This document shows positions 37,705-47,001 of a stretch of DNA of 64,000 nt, piece after piece. Origin of the DNA: Pseudoalteromonas sp. 3D05 (GTDB lineage: Bacteria > Pseudomonadota > Gammaproteobacteria > Enterobacterales > Alteromonadaceae); NCBI RefSeq assembly GCF_002723455.1, contig NZ_PDUS01000004.1, positions 201,003 to 265,002 of the forward strand, read 5' to 3'. Made by a program: the position numbers and the translations under genes. The first letter of the stretch is position 1. Each line of letters opens with the position of its first letter. The notes under the pieces are model-generated. The model was not told the origin of the DNA, ran no database searches, and saw only the letters and a list, made by a program, of their open reading frames with translations.

Positions 37705-38466
37705 CTATGGTGTAATTTTTGTTCCGACGTGCTCACCGTTAAGTAAAGCAATTAAATTATCTGGCTTTTGCCAGCTCGAAATATACACACCTCGTCGTAA
37801 ATGTTGGGCAGCGTGAAGACTGGTCTTAACTTTGACCTCCATCCCGCCCACAATTACTCCCTCTGCAATTAAAGTATTGATCTGATTTGTGTCAAGTTGA
37901 TGTAAAGGCTGTTTATTGCCATCCAGAACCGCCTCTACATCCGTCATAAAAATAATTTCAGCATCGAGCTCTTTGGCTATCGCTGCGGCTGCTTCATCCG
38001 CGTTTACGTTATACCAAAGGCCATCTTCACCAAATCCAACCGAACTAACTAACGGTAAACGCCCTAGCTTTAAAAGCTCAGGTAAAACGCTTTGCGCTCC
38101 ACTTTGGCATTGACCAACCTGACCTAATGCTTTTAGCTTTTGTGTAGAAATAATACCGGCCTCATACAAGCTAAGCCCCACAGGTTTATGCCCTGCAATG
38201 ATTGCTTGGCTCATCAATTGTTTATTGGCACACCCTGCCAATGCACCAACAATATAGGGCATCTGTTCTTTTGGACTAATACGTAAACCTTGGTGCTTGG
38301 CTGTTGCAAAGCCAGCATCTTTTAACCAACTATCAACAAGTGCACCACCGCCATGAACAATCACAAATTGCGATTGCGTCTGAGATGCTAAAGCTTCAAA
38401 TAATGCTTTTGCTGCATCTTCAGTATTTAGTACTGCGCCACCTAATTTAATAACCCATGTCTGCAT
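37705..38466 (-). CDS. argB: Acetylglutamate kinase
   Basis: 253 residues, the E. coli-type short form. It phosphorylates N-acetylglutamate. The start WVIKLGGAVLN holds the KLGG phosphate loop; VHGGGALVDSWLKDAG binds the substrate, and VNADEAAAAIAKELDAEIIFMTDVEAVLDG (core NADEAAAAIA and FMTDVEAVLDG) is the nucleotide region. It begins 8 bases after argC. The short type usually lacks the N-terminal helix that gives arginine feedback inhibition in hexameric forms. Confidence 0.96.
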   Translation of the reverse strand: MQTWVIKLGGAVLNTEDAAKALFEALASQTQSQFVIVHGGGALVDSWLKDAGFATAKHQGLRISPKEQMPYIVGALAGCANKQLMSQAIIAGHKPVGLSLYEAGIISTQKLKALGQVGQCQSGAQSVLPELLKLGRLPLVSSVGFGEDGLWYNVNADEAAAAIAKELDAEIIFMTDVEAVLDGNKQPLHQLDTNQINTLIAEGVIVGGMEVKVKTSLHAAQHLRRGVYISSWQKPDNLIALLNGEHVGTKITP

Positions 38467-38474
38467 TACTAAAA

Positions 38475-39479
38475 CTACCCTTTTAAACCTGTGCTGTGGG
38501 GCAAGCCCATAGCTAAATTAATACATTGCAATGCTTGGCCAGCCGCGCCCTTTAATAAATTATCTATCGCCGCCATTACAATTAACTGGCTACCTTGTTG
38601 CTGCCATGCAATATCTACATATGGCTGCTTAGCAACCCCTTTAATAGAAGGTATTTTGCTGCCCAACAAACGAATTAACGGCTCATCTGCCAATACCTGA
38701 TAAGCATGTGTAACTTGTTCAGGTGTTACGTCTGCTTTTAACTGTACATAAATAGTTTCAAGGATACCGCGAGGGAAATTCCCTAAATGTGGCGTGAATA
38801 AAACCTTATGGCCCAAATGCTGTTCAATCTCAGGGCTGTGCCTATGGTTAAATAAACCATACGGTGCCAGTGACACTTCGCAAAAATGAGTGGCAATACT
38901 GGCTTTACGCCCAGCACCTGTTACTCCTGATACAGCATTGATTATGATTGGTTGATCAGCTAATAAATCCGCTTGTTGTAATGGCTTTAATGCGTTGAGT
39001 GCTGCGGTTGGGTAACAGCCTGCAACCGCTACTAACTGGGCCTCTTTAATGGCTTCGCTATTCCATTCAGCTAAACCATATGCAGCTTGTGCTAATAAGT
39101 CAGTGTGCTGATGCTCAAAACCATAATAAGTTTGGTAATCTTCGTTGCTGCTTAAACGGTAACCGCCAGATAAATCGAACACCTTTTTGCCCATAGCTAA
39201 AAAGCGTGGCGCTAAATCGACACTTACTTTGTGATCTGTGCATAAACAAACAAAATCAGCATTACTATTAATCTCATTAAAGGCGGCTTCGCTTAGCGGT
39301 AATAAAGGGGTATCTAATAAACCTAGATGCTCTGGATATAAATCACTTAACAATTTGCCTTTATCTAAACTTTGTTCAGACACATAACAACCGGTTAAGG
39401 ATAACTGGGAATGCTTTACTACTAAGCTGGCTAACTCAGCACCGCTATAACCACTCGCGCCAATAATTACTACGTTCAT
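38475..39479 (-). CDS. argC: N-acetyl-gamma-glutamyl-phosphate reductase
   Basis: 334 residues. It reduces the ArgB product with NADPH. The nucleotide loop is GASGYSGAELA (residues 7-17), catalytic Cys is in VAVAGCYPTAAL, and FTPHLGNFPRGILETIYV (core PHLGNFPRGI) is the family pattern. It is the first gene of the minus-strand arginine run and divergent from argE; the shared 208 bp spacer holds ArgR-type sites. Confidence 0.96.
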   Translation of the reverse strand: MNVVIIGASGYSGAELASLVVKHSQLSLTGCYVSEQSLDKGKLLSDLYPEHLGLLDTPLLPLSEAAFNEINSNADFVCLCTDHKVSVDLAPRFLAMGKKVFDLSGGYRLSSNEDYQTYYGFEHQHTDLLAQAAYGLAEWNSEAIKEAQLVAVAGCYPTAALNALKPLQQADLLADQPIIINAVSGVTGAGRKASIATHFCEVSLAPYGLFNHRHSPEIEQHLGHKVLFTPHLGNFPRGILETIYVQLKADVTPEQVTHAYQVLADEPLIRLLGSKIPSIKGVAKQPYVDIAWQQQGSQLIVMAAIDNLLKGAAGQALQCINLAMGLPHSTGLKG

Positions 39480-39615
39480 TCGTTACTCTTTCTAGTGATA
39501 ATTAAGTATACATATAGATTTTAAGTGCGTTGCAAGGCACTATTTTGAGGAATGAAATTTCGTTATCGTCGTATATTAGTCATGGCTCTACTTTGATATA
39601 TTTATGCTTAAAAAG

Positions 39616-39629
39616 TGAATTGATATTCA
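39616..39629. promoter_or_regulatory. Candidate ARG box (ArgR operator) between argC and argE
   Basis: TGAATTGATATTCA is a perfect match to the core of the enterobacterial ARG box (TGAAT-N4-ATTCA). It lies in the argC/argE divergent spacer. argR itself is not in the window. Function is inferred from the motif and the context. Confidence 0.72.
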
Positions 39630-39663
39630 TCATAAATACTTTTATATTGTTATGCAATTAGAA

Positions 39664-39677
39664 TGAATAATTATTTT
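39664..39677. promoter_or_regulatory. Second, weaker ARG-box-like site before argE
   Basis: TGAATAATTATTTT has an intact left half-site and a degraded right half. It ends 10 bases before the argE ATG and overlaps the ribosome site. Centre distance to the perfect box is 48 bp, more than the 21 bp usual for paired boxes. Confidence 0.45.
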
Positions 39678-39687
39678 GGAATTTTTT

Positions 39688-40839
39688 ATGTCACTCCCTT
39701 CTTTTATGTCTATGTATCAGCAATTAATTGCTGCGCCTTCAATTAGTTCAATAGATGAATCTTTGTCTATGAGTAATAAGGGGGTTATCGATTTACTTGC
39801 TAATTGGTGTCAAGAGCTCGGATTTGAGTGTGAAATAACTGAGCTTTCAGGTCCTAAAGGTCGTTTCAACTTATTAGCAAAGCGCGGCAAAGGCGATGGC
39901 GGTTTAATGCTTGCTGGTCATACTGATACCGTGCCATTTGATGACAGCAGATGGAGCGTTGATCCATTTAAATTAAACGAGTCAGATAATAAACTTTACG
40001 GCTTAGGCAGTATTGATATGAAAGGTTTTTTCGCTTTTATTTTGCAAGCGATAAGTGAGCTTGATGAGAGCAAACAATCGCAACCGATTTTAATTTTAGC
40101 CACTGCCGATGAAGAAACTACCATGGCGGGCGCCCAGCAAGTTTGTAAGCATTCAAATTTAAAACCTGCACGCTGTATAATCGGTGAGCCTACCGACATG
40201 ACGCCTGTATTTACGCATAAAGGGCATATGAGTACAGCAATTAGAGTCGTCGGTCGTTCAGGCCATAGCTCTGATCCTGAGCGTGGTTTGAATGCCATTG
40301 AAGTTATGCATCAAGTTACCTCAAGGCTACTAGTGCTAAAGCAAGAATTAAAGAATAAATATTCAGTTGAGCATTTTGTTATACCCTACCCTACTCTTAA
40401 CCTTGGGCACATACATGGTGGTGACAACGCAAATCGTATTTGTGGTTGCTGTGAAATGCACATTGATATGCGCCCATTACCAGGTTTAAGTGTACAAGAA
40501 TTACAAGCGATGCTGTTAAATATAGCTGCAGATATTAATAACCAATACCCTGATGCGGTGAGCGTGATTGATATGCATGAACCCATCCCTGCTTTTACAG
40601 GCAGTACGGATTCTGCACTCGTTAAACTGGCCGAAAGAGTATCTGGCGAGCGAGCTGTGGCTGTAAATTATTGTACTGAAGCGCCGTTTATTCAACAGCT
40701 TGGCTGTGAAACTATCGTAATGGGGCCAGGCTCTATTAATCAAGCCCACCAGCCAGATGAGTTTTTAGCAATGGAGAAAATTAAACCTTCGCAAAAAATT
40801 ATCAGTGAGATGATCAGAGCCAGTTGTTTTCATTCATAA
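39688..40839 (+). CDS. argE: Acetylornithine deacetylase
   Basis: 383 residues. A zinc M20-type hydrolase that releases ornithine from N-acetylornithine. I chose the ATG at 39688 (TTGGA seven bases upstream) over a TTG at 39676. Metal-site motifs: [12 protein letters not shown] (His, Asp), [25 protein letters not shown] (Glu-Glu), CIIGEPTDM, and a late His in [10 protein letters not shown]. The length and [20 protein letters not shown] opening match gammaproteobacterial ArgE. It is divergent from the argCBFGH(A) run and completes the linear pathway with an unfused deacetylase rather than ArgJ. Confidence 0.95.
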   Translation: MSLPSFMSMYQQLIAAPSISSIDESLSMSNKGVIDLLANWCQELGFECEITELSGPKGRFNLLAKRGKGDGGLMLAGHTDTVPFDDSRWSVDPFKLNESDNKLYGLGSIDMKGFFAFILQAISELDESKQSQPILILATADEETTMAGAQQVCKHSNLKPARCIIGEPTDMTPVFTHKGHMSTAIRVVGRSGHSSDPERGLNAIEVMHQVTSRLLVLKQELKNKYSVEHFVIPYPTLNLGHIHGGDNANRICGCCEMHIDMRPLPGLSVQELQAMLLNIAADINNQYPDAVSVIDMHEPIPAFTGSTDSALVKLAERVSGERAVAVNYCTEAPFIQQLGCETIVMGPGSINQAHQPDEFLAMEKIKPSQKIISEMIRASCFHS

Positions 40840-40844
40840 CGCTA

Positions 40845-40873
40845 TGCTGGCGCGCTTTTGGCTAGCGCCAGCA
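40845..40873. terminator. Probable bidirectional terminator (argE / panP)
   Basis: Nine-base perfect GC-rich arms TGCTGGCGC / GCGCCAGCA with an 11-base loop between convergent genes. T-runs are weak on both sides. Confidence 0.55.
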
Positions 40874-40878
40874 ATAAA

Positions 40879-42507
40879 TTAATCCATGTACTTAGATAAA
40901 AACTTTTTAAAGACAGGATCTGTTTTAGCGAGCTCTTTTTGCTCAGCTAAAATTTCTTTTAAAATAGCTTCGGATGTAAGTGGGTTCGCAAGTACAACCC
41001 GAAAAACCACGGTTGGTTGATGATCATACTTTGCTGGTGTTAAACGTGTACGCGATACAAAAGATCGACCCGCTTCACGTTGGCGCTTTTGCATACTAGC
41101 TGTAAATCGATTTAATGACGCAAATATCTCTAATCGAGTTTGTTCATCTGCATTAGTGATCTTTTGCTGAATTTGCTTCGGCACATAACGATAGGTCAGC
41201 AAACATAACTCTGGCTCAGAGATTAGCTCGAAATCCTCATTTTCACTAATAAGTGAAGCAAAGTAACGCGCTTTTTCAATCCCTTTATCGATCAGTATTT
41301 CATAACCTTTACGGCCTATTACACGTAAGCAAGCATGCACTAGCATCGCCATACCAGGGCGACTACCTTCAAGTGTATGACTACCTAAATCTTTTGAGCC
41401 TTTACGTAAAATGTACTCTGCATGATGCTCTATTGCATCAGTAGCTGCTGGGTCTTTGAATAACACTAACCCCGCGCCCATAGGAACGTACATTTGCTTG
41501 TGTGCGTCAATTGTGATTGAGTCAGCACGTTCAATGCCTTTGAGTAAAGGTCTGTATGTCTGTGAGAGCAGTGTCGCACCACCCCATGCTGCATCTACAT
41601 GAAAATGACACCCCAGCTCTTGGCTTAAATCAGCCATATCGTTAAGGGGGTCAATGTTGCCTGTCTCAGTTGTGCCTGCTACGCCCACAATCGCCATGAC
41701 CTTAATACCTTGGGATTGAAGTTCATGCGCTTTGTCTCGCATCGCCGCAATGTCTACTTTATTGTCATTGGCTGTTTTTATCGCGATAAAATTATCACGA
41801 CCTATACCCAATAAATCTGCTGATTTACCCAATGAGTAATGCCCACGCTCTGAAACTAATACAGCCAACCCTTTGTAGCCATAGTGCATCATTGCACTTA
41901 TTAACCCTTGTGAGCCAATTCCTTTAAACTCGCCATCGGCTTTTAACAAGCGATTGCGTGCTATCCATAACGCTGTGATATTAGCTACGGTGCCACCAGA
42001 GCAGAACGCTCCCAATGAGGTTTTAGCGCTGTGCATCCACTTGCTGTAAAAGGCATCGCTTTGCCCATACGCAAGGTGATGGATCATACCAAGCACTTGA
42101 CGCTCTAATGGGGTAAATGCCTTTGATGTTTCTATTTTGACTAAGTTTTGATTTAGCCCCACCATTAATTTTGATAATGGCAATACAAAGTGCGGCAATG
42201 CAGAAGTCATGTGACCAATAAAGCTAGGCGCAGCAGTATGCACAGAGTGTGCAACCAGTTGCTCCATTATGTCTTGTGCATAAGCAGAAACAAACGTTGG
42301 ATCTTCTGGGATCACTGCCGATTGAAAGTCTTTTTCAATTTCATGCAGTGGCTTTTCTATAGCCGCGATGTTCTCATTTAAGAAGCCAGCCAAATTGCTT
42401 GAAATCTCAAGTTCAATTTTACTCAATGTTGAGTCCGGTGCTTCAGGCACGGTAAATATACGCATCAGAGTTTCTTTAGAGGCGACGGCACAACGCTTTT
42501 GATCCAT
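40879..42507 (-). CDS. panP: PLP-dependent aspartate 1-decarboxylase PanP
   Basis: 542 residues of the group II (glutamate decarboxylase-like) pyridoxal-phosphate decarboxylases. Motifs are FCSGGTVANITALWIARN, HVDAAWGGATLL, and the cofactor lysine in SITIDAHKQMYVPMG. The N-terminal segment (STLSKIELEISSNLAGFLNEN) and C-terminal RTRLTPAKYDHQPTVVFRVVLANP match the PanP subfamily described in Vibrio and relatives that lack PanD. It would make beta-alanine for pantothenate. The assignment as PanP rather than another amino-acid decarboxylase rests on my recognition of the subfamily and the length. It stands alone. Confidence 0.85.
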   Translation of the reverse strand: MDQKRCAVASKETLMRIFTVPEAPDSTLSKIELEISSNLAGFLNENIAAIEKPLHEIEKDFQSAVIPEDPTFVSAYAQDIMEQLVAHSVHTAAPSFIGHMTSALPHFVLPLSKLMVGLNQNLVKIETSKAFTPLERQVLGMIHHLAYGQSDAFYSKWMHSAKTSLGAFCSGGTVANITALWIARNRLLKADGEFKGIGSQGLISAMMHYGYKGLAVLVSERGHYSLGKSADLLGIGRDNFIAIKTANDNKVDIAAMRDKAHELQSQGIKVMAIVGVAGTTETGNIDPLNDMADLSQELGCHFHVDAAWGGATLLSQTYRPLLKGIERADSITIDAHKQMYVPMGAGLVLFKDPAATDAIEHHAEYILRKGSKDLGSHTLEGSRPGMAMLVHACLRVIGRKGYEILIDKGIEKARYFASLISENEDFELISEPELCLLTYRYVPKQIQQKITNADEQTRLEIFASLNRFTASMQKRQREAGRSFVSRTRLTPAKYDHQPTVVFRVVLANPLTSEAILKEILAEQKELAKTDPVFKKFLSKYMD

Positions 42508-42768
42508 CTTAATACCCAGTAAGTGCAGTTTTTCATAATCAAATTACCTAGCATTTATAGCTTTTTGAATAATAAACTAAACCGCAATGTTTCCACGAAA
42601 TGCGCTAACTTTACTGCAATAGAGTATAAATGTCTCGTTTAAAGCCATAAAAGCCGACAATTGCATGACAAATTAATGATAAATTAGTTAATAAACCAAG
42701 AAAGATTTAATTATAGGCAGCAGTTCCTTTTTTTGTATAATGCACAAGTAAACAAATAAGGGACAAAA
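42508..42768. other. Divergent spacer panP / EAL gene
   Basis: 261 bp AT-rich. A TATAAT at 42736-42741 is a possible -10 for the EAL gene; no good -35 was seen. Confidence 0.4.
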
Positions 42769-44706
42769 ATGGTAAATACGAGTTTAAGGACAAACTGGAT
42801 TGTTGCAGGCTTTTTAATATTTTTAGTGAGTTTGCTCAGCTACGTTTATTATACTTACCACACTGCCCGTGCAGAAATCATGCAACAGCTAGATACACGG
42901 TTATTAAATGCAGCAGTAAGCGTAAAACATATATTAGGCCATGATTACCATGAGTCATTAAAGTCTGGAAGATCGATCCCACAATTTGTGTTTCAGCAAA
43001 AAAGCCGTCAACTTTCAGAGTTCGCTAACGCGCTTGATATTGCCTATGTGTATGCCATGGTTTTAAAAGATAACCGTGTACATTTCACTGCGTCAAGCTA
43101 CACCCAAGAGGATCAAAACTCAGGGAAAGTCACTCAATTTTTTGATCTCTACCCTGAAGCAACTAAAGCCAATATCAGCGCATTTTATTCGACCGAGCCT
43201 GTATTTGAGATTTCAAAAGATCAATGGGGGCATTTTAAAAGCATTTTCGTGCCTTACATTGATAACGCAGGCAATACTTACCTTACGGGTGCTGATATTA
43301 AAATATATGATCTCAATCAACACCTTAACCAAAGCGTGTCAAAAGCGGCTGCACTTGCGAGTTTTTTCTTCTTTATCGCCTTATTAGTCGCAAGCATTTA
43401 TATTTATTTGCTCAAACGCGCCCTTTCAACAGACAGTAGTAGCGGTTTTGCAAACCACATTGCACTTGAATATTACATGAGCAAATCTTCTCACTTTCAT
43501 TTACAAGTTGCCGTTATTTGGATCAATGAAATTGAGGATATTAATAGTTTTTACGGTACAAAAGTAGGTGATAAAGTTATGAAAAACTTACTTGAGTACT
43601 TTGCTAAACGCCGTCCCGCAGGCAGTGAGATATTTCGTTTATCAACGAACAAAGTGGTCCTAATAGGTCCATTTGAAGAAAAGCATCACGGGTTCAATGA
43701 ATTAGTTCAAGGTTATAATTGCAGCTCTCCTTTGCTTAAGGAGCCGTTTATTTATATTACGCTATGTGCAGGTATTGCTCACGGAAACAAGGCAATGCTG
43801 CTTGAAAATGCCCACATTGCTGCGCTGCAAGCGAAACAAGGGCGCTTTAACGTTATTAATTACTCAAATGCATTACATGATGTGAAAAATCAGTATCAAT
43901 ATAATGTTGAAATGGCTAAAGAGGTCAGAGAAGCATTTGATAATAATCGTATTATTGCGTATTTCCAGCCTGTATATGACTACAGCAGTGGTAATGTTCT
44001 AAAGTACGAATGTTTAGCACGTATGATCACCTGCCATGGTGAAATATTACTGCCTGAGTCATTTTTAAATGTTGTGAATCGCTCTCGCATGGACGGTGCT
44101 CTTACCCGCACAATGCTCACTCAATGTTTTGAGCGCTTTAGGCGGACAAGTTTTTGTTGGAGCATTAATATCACTGTACACGATATGTTAGATCCAGGCC
44201 TCAGCGAATACCTTGAACAAGAGCTTAATCGCTACCCCCAACCTAGTAACATTACATTAGAGCTTTTAGAAACCGAAGCTATTGCAAACTTCTCTGAAGT
44301 GAAAGCATTTATCGCATTGGTTAAACAACGTGGTGTTAAAGTCGTTATTGATGATTTTGGAGCAGGTTATTCAAATATCTCTAACGTGCTAAAACTTGAT
44401 GTCGATGGGCTCAAGCTTGACGGTTCACTAGTTAAACAGGTTGCCCATGACACTGACATTTATCTGTATATCGAACATATTGCGAGCTTTGCAAAGCAAT
44501 TAAATTTAGAGCTAATTGCCGAGTGTGTTGAAAATAAACCAACCATCAACACACTCTTAAAAGCCAACGTACATTTAATGCAGGGCAATTACTTTGCCGC
44601 ACCGGCTCCACAAATAAACCCACTCATACAAGCGATTAACTTAAATCAATCACTAAACGGTGACTCTGTTGACCACTCGCCCAGTATTTACGCTCAAATG
44701 GAGTGA
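42769..44706 (+). CDS. Membrane EAL-domain cyclic di-GMP phosphodiesterase with degenerate GGDEF
   Basis: 645 residues. Helix near 9-29, a periplasmic sensor region (about 30-195), second helix (about 198-215), a GGDEF-like region (about 230-375) and an EAL domain (about 385-625). The GGDEF region keeps the fold (AVIWINEIEDINSFYGTKVGD) but reads LSTNKVVLI where GGDEF should be, so it should not make cyclic di-GMP. The EAL domain keeps the catalytic residues: YECLARM (EAL-equivalent, Glu kept), LELLETEA, IDDFGAGYSN, DGLKLDGSLV and IAECVENK. It should hydrolyse cyclic di-GMP. The 3' end overlaps the convergent methyltransferase gene by 71 bases. Confidence 0.88.
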   Translation: MVNTSLRTNWIVAGFLIFLVSLLSYVYYTYHTARAEIMQQLDTRLLNAAVSVKHILGHDYHESLKSGRSIPQFVFQQKSRQLSEFANALDIAYVYAMVLKDNRVHFTASSYTQEDQNSGKVTQFFDLYPEATKANISAFYSTEPVFEISKDQWGHFKSIFVPYIDNAGNTYLTGADIKIYDLNQHLNQSVSKAAALASFFFFIALLVASIYIYLLKRALSTDSSSGFANHIALEYYMSKSSHFHLQVAVIWINEIEDINSFYGTKVGDKVMKNLLEYFAKRRPAGSEIFRLSTNKVVLIGPFEEKHHGFNELVQGYNCSSPLLKEPFIYITLCAGIAHGNKAMLLENAHIAALQAKQGRFNVINYSNALHDVKNQYQYNVEMAKEVREAFDNNRIIAYFQPVYDYSSGNVLKYECLARMITCHGEILLPESFLNVVNRSRMDGALTRTMLTQCFERFRRTSFCWSINITVHDMLDPGLSEYLEQELNRYPQPSNITLELLETEAIANFSEVKAFIALVKQRGVKVVIDDFGAGYSNISNVLKLDVDGLKLDGSLVKQVAHDTDIYLYIEHIASFAKQLNLELIAECVENKPTINTLLKANVHLMQGNYFAAPAPQINPLIQAINLNQSLNGDSVDHSPSIYAQME

Positions 44707-45304
44707 TCGCAGTGTCACTCTCAAACAGTTCAACGTCGCAATTGTGCCCAGTTAAGCGCAGTGCTTGGGCAAACTCTTTAACATAGATATCCCAGTTACT
44801 GCGAACCTCTAAACGCCCACCTAGCTTAACAATAAAGGGAAAGATTGCTGCACCATGCCAACGTCGCTGAATGTGCTTCGCTTTAGGCCATGGGTTTGGA
44901 TACAGTAGGTAATGATGAGAGGGTTGCCAACCCGCAGCCACAGCCAAACGCCAAAAGTCATTTAGATCTGCTTGCACTAGAATATAATGACCTGAATCGG
45001 TTTGTTTATATTCCACATCATGCTTATCTAAACGATGTGATGACTTATCAATACCAATGACTAATGCATCAGGGTGACGCTTTGCTAAATTAGCTGTACT
45101 TTCACCAACACCACAGCATGAGTCAAGAATCAAAGGACCACTAAACGCGTGTACTTTTTCGTTTACTTCATCAAACGCAGATTGAGTATGCGCGGCAATC
45201 GGCTTTTTAAACTCAGCTTTTAAGTGCTTGCTGACAATCTCATCAAGCTTTTCATTCAAGCCATCTTGGTTTGATACAATACTTCGTGAATTTGCATCAC
45301 TCAT
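44636..45304 (-). CDS. TrmB-like SAM-dependent methyltransferase
   Basis: 222 residues. The SAM-binding motif is ILDSCCGVGESTANLA (about 58-73), then IGIDKSSHRLDKH. The segment YLLYPNPWPKAKHIQRRWHG is the TrmB signature that normally reads P-D-P-W-x-K-x-x-H-x-x-R-R, and LGGRLEVRSNWDIYVKEF (core RSNWDIYV) and TPFERKYWASGQ follow as in TrmB. It is therefore a divergent paralogue of tRNA guanine-46 N7-methyltransferase; the true substrate is uncertain. It is the last gene of the mpl-ubiX-yadGH run, sharing one base with yadH, and its end overlaps the EAL gene on the other strand. Confidence 0.8.
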   Translation of the reverse strand: MSDANSRSIVSNQDGLNEKLDEIVSKHLKAEFKKPIAAHTQSAFDEVNEKVHAFSGPLILDSCCGVGESTANLAKRHPDALVIGIDKSSHRLDKHDVEYKQTDSGHYILVQADLNDFWRLAVAAGWQPSHHYLLYPNPWPKAKHIQRRWHGAAIFPFIVKLGGRLEVRSNWDIYVKEFAQALRLTGHNCDVELFESDTAITPFERKYWASGQQSHRLVIDLS

Positions 45305-46071
45305 CAGTGTCTAAGCCCCACGCCTTTTTTGATTAGCGTTAACGCTAATGTAAATAAGGCCGTAATAAATAAAAACAACACACCAAATGCGACTGATAAA
45401 TCAACATCTGATACACCTAAAAACCCGAACCTAAATGCGTTAACCATATAAATAATCGGATTGATTTGTGACACGCCCTGCCAAAAGTCAGGTAACAGAG
45501 TTATTGAATAAAACACCCCGCCTAAATAGGTTAATGGCGTCAAGATAAAGGTCGGGATAATGCTGATATCATCGAAGCTGTTTGCATAAATCGCGTTAAT
45601 TAAACCGCCCAGTGCAAACACGGCTGAAGTTAATACAACTGTAGCAATAATAACAAACACATTATGAATTTGAATATCGACAAACAACAAAGAAACGCAG
45701 GTGACGATTAAGCCAACCAACATACCTCGGGTCATCCCCCCTCCCATGTAACCCAATACAATAATATAGTTAGGTACTGGGGCAACCAGAAGCTCTTCTA
45801 TGCTTTTTTGAAATTTAGTCGAATAAAAACTTGATGCAACATTGGAATATGAGTTGGTAATAACCGACATCATTATTAAGCCAGGAACAATAAATTCCAT
45901 GTAGCTAAAGCCCCCCATTTCACCAATGCGAGAGCCAATTAAATTACCAAAAATAACAAAGTATAGGCTCATTGTAATAGCAGGTGGCACGAGTGTTTGT
46001 ACCCAAATACGTAAAAAGCGGATACACTCTTTTATCCATAAACTTTTTAAGGCTACGCCGTATTTAAACAT
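45304..46071 (-). CDS. yadH: ABC-2 type transporter permease (YadH-like)
   Basis: 255 residues with six membrane helices. The ABC-2 signature is in the middle: SFYSTKFQKSIEELLVAPVPNYIIVLGYM (core KSIEELLVAPVP), and LTYLGGVFYSITLLPDFWQ followed by INPIIYMVNAFRFGF is the second. It is nearest to E. coli YadH. It begins immediately after the ATPase gene and ends on the start of the methyltransferase gene. Substrate unknown; export rather than import is implied by the family and the absence of a binding protein. Confidence 0.9.
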   Translation of the reverse strand: MFKYGVALKSLWIKECIRFLRIWVQTLVPPAITMSLYFVIFGNLIGSRIGEMGGFSYMEFIVPGLIMMSVITNSYSNVASSFYSTKFQKSIEELLVAPVPNYIIVLGYMGGGMTRGMLVGLIVTCVSLLFVDIQIHNVFVIIATVVLTSAVFALGGLINAIYANSFDDISIIPTFILTPLTYLGGVFYSITLLPDFWQGVSQINPIIYMVNAFRFGFLGVSDVDLSVAFGVLFLFITALFTLALTLIKKGVGLRH

Positions 46072-47001
46072 TTACTTCTCCCGCCCTTGTTCTAATAAGC
46101 CGACAAATAACTCTTCTAAACGATTTGCCTTATTGCGCATGCTTAGCACCGTATTTCCTTGCTCTGTTAACGCACTAAATACAGCGTTAAGGCCTTGTGA
46201 TTTAGCCACTTCAACCTCAATGGTATGATCATCTACCATAGAAAATTGATACCCCTCTAGTGAAACTGGTTGTACAGGCTGCTTTAAATCTAAAATGAAA
46301 GTTTCTTTGTCCAACTTCGCCAGTAGTGCTTTTATCGTGGTATTTTCAACGATAATTCCCGAATCAATAATGGCAATGTTTTTACAAAGCAGTTCTGCCT
46401 CTTCAAGGTAATGCGTGGTAAGAATAATGGTCACACCTTGTTCGTTAATCTGCCTTAAAAAATCCCACATTGAGCGACGTAGTTCAATATCAACACCCGC
46501 TGTAGGCTCATCAAGAATAAGTAACTTTGGTTCATGCATCAGCGCACGAGCAATCATCAAGCGGCGTTTCATCCCGCCTGACAAAGTACGTGCTTGCTTG
46601 TCTTTTTTTTCAAGTAAACCTAGCTGCTCCAGGTATTTATCGGCACGCTGATGAGCTATTTTACGTGGCACACCATAATACCCAGCTTGGTTCACTAATA
46701 TTTGGGTGAGTGTTTCAAACTGGCTAAAATTAAACTCCTGCGGCACTAAACCCAATTCTGATTTAGCGGCCTCCAAGTGAGTATCAATGTTATGACCAAA
46801 TACCTCTACTTGGCCGGCCGTTTTATTCACAAGCGACGAAATAACGCCAATCGTCGTTGATTTACCCGCTCCGTTTGGACCAAGCAAAGCAAAAAAGTCC
46901 CCTTTTTGCACCTGCAGGTCAATATTTTTAACTGCTTCAACACCATTTTTGTAGACCTTTCTGAGGCCCTTAATTTTTAAAGCTGTGGTTTGTTCGCTCA
47001 C
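46072..47001 (-). CDS. yadG: ABC transporter ATP-binding protein (YadG-like)
   Basis: 309 residues. Walker A is GPNGAGKST (about 40-48), Q-loop is in [11 protein letters not shown], signature is [15 protein letters not shown], Walker B is [12 protein letters not shown], and the switch His is in TTHYLEEAE. The C-terminal 80 residues form a small extra domain ([23 protein letters not shown]) as in YadG and DrrA-type proteins. It pairs with the YadH-like permease directly downstream. Its ATG overlaps the ubiX stop by four bases. Confidence 0.93.
   Translation of the reverse strand: MSEQTTALKIKGLRKVYKNGVEAVKNIDLQVQKGDFFALLGPNGAGKSTTIGVISSLVNKTAGQVEVFGHNIDTHLEAAKSELGLVPQEFNFSQFETLTQILVNQAGYYGVPRKIAHQRADKYLEQLGLLEKKDKQARTLSGGMKRRLMIARALMHEPKLLILDEPTAGVDIELRRSMWDFLRQINEQGVTIILTTHYLEEAELLCKNIAIIDSGIIVENTTIKALLAKLDKETFILDLKQPVQPVSLEGYQFSMVDDHTIEVEVAKSQGLNAVFSALTEQGNTVLSMRNKANRLEELFVGLLEQGREK

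Noticed and set aside
37697..37751. Eighteen-residue extension of ArgF into argB
   Set aside because: The internal ATG has a ribosome site and the family N-terminus; the extension has no homology I recognise.
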